12,266 nucleotides of DNA from Deltaproteobacteria bacterium (GTDB lineage Bacteria; Desulfobacterota; Binatia; UBA9968). The stretch is from assembly GCA_016183145.1 (NCBI GenBank), contig JACPFE010000662.1, positions 1 to 12,266 on the forward strand, written 5' to 3'. A program made the translations under genes and the position numbers. This document shows, one piece after another, positions 7,315 to 12,266 of this stretch (position 1 is its first letter; every line of letters begins with the position of its first letter). Under the pieces are notes generated by a model. That model saw only the letters and a program-made list of their open reading frames with translations, was not told where the DNA came from and made no database searches.

Positions 7315-8294
7315 GGTCGTGCCAAGGCCCGCTCCAATGGCCCGTGATCACGGAACAAGTCGAAGCGTCCGATATACTCTTTCGGAATCGGCCGCCGGGT
7401 AGCCAGGTCCTTCATCACATTTTCAAGACCTCTGTCCGGCGCGTACGGTAGAGCCTTGAAGAGGGGCGCATACGCCTCAATGGTTTTCTTAACGACAACG
7501 GCATCCCGTTCTTTCAACCATTTTACGAGCGCCTTTTCGGCAACGGTTTGATCTTTCTTAATGAGTTGGACGCCTGCGACATAGGCTCTGAGAAAATCTT
7601 CGACCAATCTCGGTTCGGCCTTGACAAAAGCGCGGCTGCTCGCGACGCAAGATGAAGGATAGACAAGATCCGTCTTGCTGAGATCGACGAGCACGGGCCA
7701 ACCGCGTTGTATTAGCGGGATCGCATAGCGATTGGTGAGCGCCGCGGCGGCCAGCCGGCCACTCTCCATTGCCGAAACCGTCTCGCTTCCGGTTCCAAGC
7801 TGGAGAATGGTCATGTCACGTTCCGGATCGAGACCGACCTGGCGTAGCGCTGCTCTGAGATAGAAGTGAGTTGTTGACCCGAGCCGGGTGACCGCGGTGG
7901 CTTTGCCCTTGAGCTCGGCGGGAGATTTGATCTCGGGCCGCGCGATCAAGTACACCGGATCCGAATCGACGGGGCAGGCGAGCAGCACGACATCGCCTCC
8001 CTCGATACGCGCTGCGACAATCGACTCCGCGCCGGCCCCGGAGAATTGCAGGTTGCCGCTCATGATCGCCATGGTGATGAGCGCGCCGCCGCGGATATGG
8101 ACCGGCTCGACGTTGAGGCCGTACTTGGCAAAGTAGCCGGCATCCTTGGCAACCCACACCGGCAAATGCGCCGTTGAGGTCGTCGTGCCGTAGTGAATCC
8201 GGCGCAGCTCTTGGGCGGGCGCTGACGAATATAGGACCAATAGGACTAACTGGACATATAGGCAGCGCAAACCTAAGCAGGGCATTGTGCGCAT
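7311..8294 (-). CDS. NMT1/SsuA-like periplasmic substrate-binding protein (first tandem copy)
   Basis: This 327-residue protein is a paralogue of the copy downstream. Its signal peptide (hydrophobic 12-22) ends in an AxA-type site, SSAPA, with cleavage before Gln28. There is no lipobox at that site, so it should be a free periplasmic protein. RRIHYGTTTSTAHLPVWVAK (31-50) and DAGYFAKYGLNVEP (51-64) open the fold. RGGALITMAIMSGNLQFSG (68-86) is the usual ligand-loop region. Cys107 and Cys216 match the other copy. The start is supported by AAGGTG placed four bases upstream of the ATG at 8294. It begins 18 nt after the cupin stop codon, so cupin, this gene and its paralogue form one operon. Either the two receptors recognise related ligands for a distant permease, or they act as sensors. 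Sequence does not decide. Confidence 0.87.
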   Translation of the reverse strand: MRTMPCLGLRCLYVQLVLLVLYSSAPAQELRRIHYGTTTSTAHLPVWVAKDAGYFAKYGLNVEPVHIRGGALITMAIMSGNLQFSGAGAESIVAARIEGGDVVLLACPVDSDPVYLIARPEIKSPAELKGKATAVTRLGSTTHFYLRAALRQVGLDPERDMTILQLGTGSETVSAMESGRLAAAALTNRYAIPLIQRGWPVLVDLSKTDLVYPSSCVASSRAFVKAEPRLVEDFLRAYVAGVQLIKKDQTVAEKALVKWLKERDAVVVKKTIEAYAPLFKALPYAPDRGLENVMKDLATRRPIPKEYIGRFDLFRDHGPLERALARP

Positions 8295-8312
8295 GTTGCA
8301 CCTTGCTGGTTG

Positions 8313-8783
8313 CTATTTTGTGAAGTATTTCGCTTCGGCTTTCTCTTGGTCGTAAGGAACGAACTGGTTTGTCCCCGGGCCGCGTATCGCCGGTTTCTCA
8401 CCTTCGTCAAATAACGCTGCGGCGCTATCTCCGGCGCGCCCGCCGACAAGTGCGGGGGCGTGGGCTTCGGCGACGGTGGCGTCTTTGTCCGAGCGGTTGA
8501 ACGCCCAATGCACCGTGTTGGTGGGGACGCGATGGAAGTCGCCTTTCTTACAAAGGTAACCTTTGTCTTTAACGAAGAACCAGATCTCGCCGTCCAAAAC
8601 GTAGTTGATCTGTTCAGACTCATGTTGGTGTGGCTTGGTGTGATAGCCCGGCCTTCTGGTCGCGATCATCAGGCTGCACTCATTGCCGTAACCTTTGCGC
8701 ACAACCATGGCGCCGGTTCCAGCTTCACCGCTCTGAACTCGGTTGTATTCCGGCACATCGGTGCTTTTGACGTGTAATGCCAT
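8313..8783 (-). CDS. single-domain cupin protein
   Basis: This 156-residue protein has one conserved cupin barrel. Motif 1 is PHQHESEQINYVLDGE (51-66), with H52, H54 and E57 as metal ligands. Motif 2 is GDFHRVPTNTVHWAFN (81-96), with H92 as the fourth ligand and Asn in place of the usual Gly after the Pro. Metal binding is therefore expected. Family members include small dioxygenases, isomerases and sugar- or ligand-binding proteins. A tail of about 50 residues after the barrel (roughly 105-156) matches nothing I recognise. ATG 8783 is chosen over TTG 8789, because GGGAGGA sits seven bases before the ATG and directly abuts the TTG. It is the first gene of the operon with the two binding proteins, which suggests it works on, or senses, the compound they capture. 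Confidence 0.85.
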   Translation of the reverse strand: MALHVKSTDVPEYNRVQSGEAGTGAMVVRKGYGNECSLMIATRRPGYHTKPHQHESEQINYVLDGEIWFFVKDKGYLCKKGDFHRVPTNTVHWAFNRSDKDATVAEAHAPALVGGRAGDSAAALFDEGEKPAIRGPGTNQFVPYDQEKAEAKYFTK

Positions 8784-8824
8784 AAACAATCCTCCCTCGC
8801 TGATGAATTGGCTCCCTTGCTTTA

Positions 8825-8854
8825 TCCGTACGCCAACTCGGTGATGTTGGTCAA
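8825..8854 (-). promoter_or_regulatory. weak sigma-70 promoter candidate for the cupin/binding-protein operon
   Basis: On the minus strand TTGACC (8854-8849, 5 of 6) is followed after 18 bp by TACGGA (8830-8825), a poor -10 box. It would start the transcript about 35 nt before the cupin ATG. The position in the 179-bp gap between the kinase stop and the cupin start is right, but the -10 match is weak. Nothing else was seen in that gap, and no clear terminator follows the kinase gene. Confidence 0.35.
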
Positions 8855-8962
8855 GCTCTCGACTTATGGGGCCGCGAAGAGCGGGCGAGGAGGCAAGGGC
8901 GGATGACGCCAGAAATTCAGCCGGCGGTTGGTCGGGGGGTCGAAAGGACGCGGAAAATGGGT

Positions 8963-10183
8963 CTAACCGACAGCCTGGCGGGGTGGCGGTGGTAGATCGC
9001 GTGAATTGGCTTTGTTGCGGGCAAGGGTTGTTGCCCTGTGAATATTGGTGCGGCGGATAAAAGACGGCATGGCTACTTTCAGCCCTTGGAGCACCCGCCA
9101 GCGCCGCAGCCCTGCGGCTCGGTGCAATTGCGGCAAGGTGACGCTGAAAGTAGTTCCTTTGCCCACCTGGCTCTCGACCCTGATGGTTCCATTCAATTGT
9201 TCGACGTGCTTCTTAACGATGCTGAGACCCAAACCGATGCCACCGCGCGAATTACCCGACGAAGATTTATGCACCTGAATGAAGGGCTCGAAAATGGATG
9301 AAAGATGATGTTCCGGGATCCCGAGGCCGGTATCGGTGACTTCAAAGATGAATAGATCCGACTTCGGCCGGTTGGAAACCGAGAGGCGAATGGAGCCGGA
9401 GTCGGTATACTTGAGCGCGTTCTGGAGCAGATTGCTAAGTATCTCTTTTAGTCTTTCCGGGTCAGTTCGCAGGGCCGGGAGATCCTGTGACACTTGCCAG
9501 GTGATCTCGAGGCCTTTCTGCTTACACAAGAAATCGAAAGTGTCGCTTAGGTCGGCGCAAAGTTTTTGAACCGAGAACTCCTGAGCGCGGAGCGGTTGTT
9601 TGCTCGACTCCAAACGGGAGTAGATCAAGATTTGATCGATCATGTTTTTTAGATGACTCGACTGCTTGGCAACCGTTTGGAGGATTTCCCTGTGGTGGGC
9701 TTCGATCTCACCGTAAAGACCGTCGGTCATACATTCCAAATAACCAAGGATGACCGCTAATGGAGTACGCAGCTCGTGGGACACTTGATTGAGAAACTCG
9801 GACTTGAGCTTGGCGAGGTGCTCCGCTTTTTCCTTTTCTTGCCGGAGGATGTCCATTATTTGGGTTGCGGTGTCCTTAGGTGTTGACCGCGCGTTGCTGA
9901 TCGCCAGTATCACCATGAGCATTCCGAAACCGGCAATGGCCGCGTAAAGCAGCAGTTCCTTATTGCGTTGGATGGCCGTTGCGTAGGTATGAATCTGTTT
10001 GCTCAGATGGCTGGGCCAGTCAAATGTTTTTGGCGTGGTTTGAGAGGAGTCCGTGGGTTGATGAGGAACGACGGCGGACCGCTTTTCCGCGGTGCTCGCC
10101 AAGTCATTGCCGACCAGCGGCCATTCGCCGCCGATTAAAGTCAGGGAGAGCAGGGTGGCAAATACAATTTTTCGGAGGATCAT
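8963..10183 (-). CDS. membrane-bound sensor histidine kinase
   Basis: This 406-residue kinase is the likely partner of the REC-GGDEF regulator encoded just before it. An N-terminal hydrophobic segment (5-18) and a second one (78-96) frame a short periplasmic stretch of about 55 polar residues with no known sensor fold. A charged, coiled-coil-like linker (104-128) follows. HisKA has SHELRTP (135-141) with phospho-acceptor His136. The ATPase domain shows the N box NLLQNALKYT (251-260), G1 DTGLGIP (284-290), FEPF (298-301) and G2 GGIGLGLSIV (314-323), so it should be active. A basic tail of about 50 residues follows the usual end (SVTLP, 346-350). ATG 10183 is preferred: it comes one base after the regulator's TAG and starts right at the membrane segment. 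An upstream GTG (10345) would bury 54 residues in the regulator gene. Confidence 0.88.
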   Translation of the reverse strand: MILRKIVFATLLSLTLIGGEWPLVGNDLASTAEKRSAVVPHQPTDSSQTTPKTFDWPSHLSKQIHTYATAIQRNKELLLYAAIAGFGMLMVILAISNARSTPKDTATQIMDILRQEKEKAEHLAKLKSEFLNQVSHELRTPLAVILGYLECMTDGLYGEIEAHHREILQTVAKQSSHLKNMIDQILIYSRLESSKQPLRAQEFSVQKLCADLSDTFDFLCKQKGLEITWQVSQDLPALRTDPERLKEILSNLLQNALKYTDSGSIRLSVSNRPKSDLFIFEVTDTGLGIPEHHLSSIFEPFIQVHKSSSGNSRGGIGLGLSIVKKHVEQLNGTIRVESQVGKGTTFSVTLPQLHRAAGLRRWRVLQGLKVAMPSFIRRTNIHRATTLARNKANSRDLPPPPRQAVG

Positions 10184-10184
10184 T

Positions 10185-11153
10185 CTATGGATGCGCCAGC
10201 GGAAGGTTCGCTTCAGCTTTTTTTTCGGCCACCCAAGTCTCGACTCTGTCTTTGCCTCGATTCTTGGCGAGGTAAAGCGCTTGATCGGCGGCGTCAAGCA
10301 TCTGGCGCCAGTCGGAATAGGATTTCTCCGAGGTCGAACTGACACCGATGCTCACCGTCAACGCGAAGGTGCGATCCGGTTTTCCGAACCTGCAGATCTT
10401 GATTTCATCATGAACCTTGGTCGCAACTTGCAGCGCGCTTTCCTGATCGGTTTCCGGGAGCACCAGGACGAATTCCTCGCCGCCGAATCTAGCGGAAAAA
10501 TCGCTTTGCCGTGTTTTCCCGCGCAAAATTTCCCCTATCTTGATGAGAGCGGTGTCCCCGCCATGGTGACCGTAGGTGTCGTTGATCGTTTTAAAGTTGT
10601 CGATGTCCAATATAAGGACCGACAGAGCGTGATTATACCGCTTGGCTCGTTCGAATTCGTCGTGGAATTTTTCTTCCATCGCACGGCGATTGTAAAGGCC
10701 GGTCAATGAATCAATTTGGGTTTGATGTTCCAGGTGCCTCTGGTATTTGACGACCCGAGTTCCAACCCTGACACGCGCGAGAAGCTCGGAAAATGAAAAT
10801 GGTTTCGTAATATAGTCGTCCGCTCCCAGATCGAGGCCCCTGACCCGATCGCCTTCCTGAATCCTGGCGGTAATTAGAATCACGTAGATGGCTTTGAGCG
10901 CGGGGTTGGAGCGGATATTCTTGATAAGCTCAAAGCCGTCCATCTTAGGCATCATGATATCCGATAAGACAATCTGAAAATTATCCCGCTCAAGTTGTTC
11001 GAGGGCTTCGACGCCGTTGGCCGCCGTGACGACTTGATATCCTTCCCGCTGCAAGACGATCGCCAGCAGGTCCCGTTGATCGGGATGGTCCTCTATTATG
11101 AGAACCTTCAACGGCTTGATTTCTCGGTTTGAAGCTTTAGCGCTCGTTTCCAT
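10185..11153 (-). CDS. PleD-like response regulator diguanylate cyclase (REC-GGDEF)
   Basis: This 322-residue cytoplasmic protein makes c-di-GMP from two GTP when phosphorylated. The receiver domain (14-130) has the acidic pair E21/D22, phospho-acceptor Asp65 (LSDIMMPKMDG), Thr95 and Lys117 (TKPF), all intact. The GGDEF domain starts at DSLTGLYNRR (148-157) and has LDIDNFKTIND (182-192), then the active site GGEEF (224-228). RQSD (215-218), five residues before it, is the allosteric I-site, so product inhibition is expected. There is a single receiver; PleD itself has two. ATG 11153 is chosen; in-frame GTG (11162) and TTG (11171) are possible, and the GTG has AGGA nine bases upstream. The kinase gene follows with one base between. 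Divergent, about 600 bp away, is a pilin gene; c-di-GMP commonly controls such surface structures. Confidence 0.9.
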   Translation of the reverse strand: METSAKASNREIKPLKVLIIEDHPDQRDLLAIVLQREGYQVVTAANGVEALEQLERDNFQIVLSDIMMPKMDGFELIKNIRSNPALKAIYVILITARIQEGDRVRGLDLGADDYITKPFSFSELLARVRVGTRVVKYQRHLEHQTQIDSLTGLYNRRAMEEKFHDEFERAKRYNHALSVLILDIDNFKTINDTYGHHGGDTALIKIGEILRGKTRQSDFSARFGGEEFVLVLPETDQESALQVATKVHDEIKICRFGKPDRTFALTVSIGVSSTSEKSYSDWRQMLDAADQALYLAKNRGKDRVETWVAEKKAEANLPLAHP

Positions 11154-11188
11154 TTCCGTCACGAGTTCCAATCCTGGGGCAGCCGCGT

Positions 11189-11194
11189 ACTATA
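11189..11194 (-). promoter_or_regulatory. possible -10 box for the cyclase/kinase operon
   Basis: Read on the minus strand, TATAGT (5 of 6 matches) lies about 36 bp before the cyclase ATG. No good -35 hexamer stands 16-18 bp further up. An alternative pair, TTGCAG with TATGCT at 17 bp spacing, lies slightly further upstream. One of these probably drives the operon, but I cannot say which. Confidence 0.3.
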
Positions 11195-11560
11195 CTCGTC
11201 GCAGCAAAAAAGCATATAAGCGCCGCCCCATGCCTGCAACTGTCCCATAAAAACATTCGCGTCGCCTTAACCCGGCCCGCTGACGTTTTAAGATATCCGA
11301 GCTTGGTCGCAGCAAAGGCAATGCCAGACTGCCAACCTGGGGCTTCGTAGCTATTCTTCTCCTGGCGGTATCTTTCCTCTTCTTGCCCAAAATGTCCAGA
11401 AGGATGACAGCGCTCAATATGGATGATCGGCCGATGAGATCGATTTCTGCACTTAAGGTTCGAAACGAGTATCCCGCCTGCCATTTATTTTGTGCGGTTT
11501 GTGACAAATTCATCAAGCCGGCTGCCAGAAGTGTCACCCCGGCGCGGAATCTAGGGGAAG

Positions 11561-11572
11561 ATTAGGCCTAAT
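11561..11572. promoter_or_regulatory. perfect 12-bp palindrome ATTAGGCCTAAT, possible operator
   Basis: The sequence is an exact inverted repeat with no spacer. Its right edge is 26 bp before the -24 element of the sigma-54 promoter candidate, centred about 60 bp before the predicted pilin transcript start. It could bind a dimeric regulator. Classical enhancer sites of sigma-54 activators are usually 80-200 bp upstream, so it may instead serve a repressor or a divergent promoter. The function is inferred. Confidence 0.4.
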
Positions 11573-11598
11573 GAACCGAAAAGTTTTGCGGGTTCAAC

Positions 11599-11614
11599 TT
11601 GGCATGGACTGTGC
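11599..11614 (+). promoter_or_regulatory. sigma-54 (RpoN) promoter candidate for the flp pilin gene
   Basis: TTGGCATGGACTGTGC has the -24 element TTGGCATG (consensus TTGGCACG), then the invariant GG (11601-11602) exactly 10 bp from the invariant GC (11613-11614), and a -12 element GTGCT (consensus TTGCT). Transcription would start near 11625, leaving a leader of about 140 nt. No better sigma-70 promoter was found for this gene. Pilin genes in deltaproteobacteria are often RpoN-dependent, which makes the site credible. Confidence 0.55.
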
Positions 11615-11768
11615 TCACTACCATCGCCAATCAGAACGAAAAAATTCAATAAATCATTATAGTCGGAGTTGCTGCGGCGCGGAGGATGAAATCCAGTTCC
11701 ATGATGTGTGTAAGGTTCCCACGGAGTCAAAAAAACAGTTTGTTCGTTGAAAGGGGGTGAAAACAAAT

Positions 11769-11954
11769 ATGGAGCTTCTTAAACGGTTAGTTAAAGAGGA
11801 GGAAGGTCAAGGGCTCGTTGAGTACACCTTGATCGTTCTTCTGGTCGCGGTGGTCTTCTGGGTGGCGATTCGGGACACAAACATCGGCGCCGAATTGACC
11901 AATGCTTGGACTCAGGTGATTACCACGTTACAGAACCCTGTCCCTGCCCCTTGA
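11769..11954 (+). CDS. flp: Flp/Fap-type pilin (Tad pilus major subunit)
   Basis: This 61-residue prepilin has a short charged leader (MELLKRLVKEEEG), then the class IVb Flp motif QGLVEYTLIVLLVAVVFW. Cleavage after Gly13 puts Glu18 at position +5 and Tyr19 at +6 of the mature protein, as in known Flp pilins. The single hydrophobic helix (about 20-34) is followed by a short polar tail ending NPVPAP. It is exported and assembled into a Tad adhesion pilus. ATG 11769 is chosen over GTG 11757, because the strong ribosome binding site AAGGGGGTGA (11751-11760) sits eight bases before the ATG and overlaps the GTG. A prepilin peptidase gene begins about 190 bp downstream, as in tad/cpa loci. Confidence 0.9.
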   Translation: MELLKRLVKEEEGQGLVEYTLIVLLVAVVFWVAIRDTNIGAELTNAWTQVITTLQNPVPAP

Positions 11955-11997
11955 TGTGTGCTTTCAGGGGACGGATTCGGGGTTGAACGATTTTAAC

Positions 11998-12050
11998 AGG
12001 GGAGGCTCGGGACTCGAGAATATAGCAGTTCTCGCTCTCGAGCCTTCCCT
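11998..12050 (+). other. long hairpin in the flp-peptidase intergenic region
   Basis: The outer stem of 12 bp pairs 11998-12009 with 12039-12050, with one G-U wobble. After an asymmetric internal loop, an inner 6-bp stem follows (CGAGAA 12015-12020 with TTCTCG 12029-12034), closed by an 8-nt loop. No T-run follows, so it is not a standard intrinsic terminator. Between a pilin gene and the downstream assembly genes, such a structure commonly protects the pilin message from decay or causes partial termination. That would let pilin be made in excess of the machinery. Confidence 0.55.
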
Positions 12051-12146
12051 GCATAGGTTGGCGACAGCAGAGAATCTAGACGACCTTACACCGGCTAAAT
12101 GAAGAGCGGCATCAACGCCGATTACATGGAACAATAAATTAATTAA

Positions 12147-12266
12147 TTGCTTACGTTGTTTGATCTCGCAATCATCGCGGTTATCAGCCTGGCGGCATTC
12201 TTCGATATGGAGTGGCGGAGAATACCGAACTGGCTCATTTTATTTGGCCTGAGCGTAGCGCTCGGA
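12147..12266 (+). CDS. prepilin peptidase (CpaA/TadV type), 3' truncated by the window edge
   Basis: The 40 codons seen encode the start of a membrane aspartyl protease of family A24, which cuts Flp prepilin leaders at the inner membrane. A first hydrophobic helix (about 4-19) runs into FFDMEWRRIPNWL (18-30). The D-x4-RIPN pattern with Asp20 is the first catalytic-Asp motif of these enzymes. The second (GxGD) lies beyond the window. An in-frame TAA at 12144-12146 limits the start, leaving TTG at 12147 or 12156. Neither has a good ribosome binding site, and no ATG or GTG occurs before the catalytic Asp. It is the second gene of the presumed Tad operon. Confidence 0.82.
   Translation, partial: MLTLFDLAIIAVISLAAFFDMEWRRIPNWLILFGLSVALG

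Larger units (their letters stand above)
11172..11768. other. 597-bp intergenic region without a convincing gene
   Basis: The region lies between the divergent cyclase and pilin genes. Small open frames on the minus strand (11190-11537 and 11551-11766) lack ribosome binding sites and recognisable motifs, so none is called. What it does hold: a -10-like TATAGT on the minus strand near the cyclase; an 11-bp palindrome TTTGTGACAAA (11498-11508); the 12-bp palindrome at 11561-11572; a sigma-54 promoter candidate (11599-11614); and a pilin leader of about 140 nt with the small stem GGAT-GAA-ATCC (11684-11694). The stretch 11630-11665 is markedly A+T rich. It looks like a regulatory region. Confidence 0.6.

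Noticed and set aside
6337..8294. The two binding-protein genes as one gene split by a frameshift
   Set aside because: Each has its own signal peptide and full-length fold and they align with each other end to end, so they are a tandem duplication.
10184..10345. Longer kinase form starting at GTG 10345
   Set aside because: It would overlap the cyclase gene by about 160 bp and add a basic, non-membrane stretch before the natural N-terminal hydrophobic segment. ATG 10183 directly follows the cyclase stop.
11190..11537. 115-codon minus-strand open frame upstream of the cyclase
   Set aside because: It starts at a GTG with no ribosome binding site, has no family motif, and ends inside the cyclase promoter region. 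A second open frame of similar length overlaps it in another phase, so chance is the better explanation.
11551..11766. 71-codon minus-strand open frame overlapping the flp leader
   Set aside because: No Shine-Dalgarno sequence and no recognisable motif; it covers the sigma-54 promoter candidate and the A+T-rich leader, which look regulatory.
11625..11768. c-di-GMP riboswitch (GEMM type) in the flp leader
   Set aside because: Given the neighbouring cyclase I looked for the conserved GEMM core and its tetraloop/receptor helices, and could not find them.
12099..12137. 12-codon frame (ATG to TAA) before the prepilin peptidase, as a leader peptide
   Set aside because: No ribosome binding site, no run of one amino acid and no attenuator-type structure after it.

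Overview
The window is ordinary-looking bacterial chromosome of moderately high G+C. It carries ten complete protein genes plus two genes cut by the window edges. Gene content (orphan TAXI and NMT1-like periplasmic binding proteins, many single-gene transporters, a PleD-like c-di-GMP enzyme with a histidine kinase, and the start of a Tad/Flp pilus locus) suits an uncultured soil or sediment bacterium of the deltaproteobacterial / NC10 / Binatota / Tectomicrobia kind. This placement is inferred from gene style only; no rRNA or marker gene is present. No CRISPR array, tRNA, rRNA, transposase or phage gene was seen.

Left part (1-5817), transport and small-molecule handling: the C-terminal part of a TAXI-type TRAP solute receptor (+) converges on a 12-TM MFS permease (-). 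Next come a 14-TM DHA2/EmrB-type drug exporter (-) and, divergent from it, a creatininase-family amidohydrolase (+) behind a near-consensus sigma-70 promoter. The creatininase gene converges on a 10-TM EamA/DMT permease (-). The 89-bp gap between those last two holds two short palindrome-like elements that look like dispersed intergenic repeats.

Middle (5959-8783): a two-module VOC (glyoxalase-fold) protein (+) converges with a compact minus-strand operon. The operon reads cupin, then two tandem paralogous NMT1/SsuA-like periplasmic binding proteins. The cupin and first binding protein are 18 nt apart, and the two binding-protein genes overlap by 4 nt (ATGA). No permease or ATPase accompanies the binding proteins.

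Right part (8963-12266), signalling and surface structure: a REC-GGDEF response regulator (active GGEEF, intact I-site) and a membrane histidine kinase are read in that order on the minus strand with one base between stop and start. They are very probably a cognate two-component c-di-GMP module. Divergent from them, after about 600 bp without a convincing gene, lies a Flp-type pilin gene. It is preceded by a textbook GG-N10-GC sigma-54 promoter candidate and a perfect 12-bp palindrome, and followed by a long hairpin. After the hairpin comes the start of a prepilin peptidase (CpaA/TadV type), so a Tad pilus operon probably continues to the right. The most attractive hypothesis in the window is that the kinase/cyclase pair controls this pilus locus.
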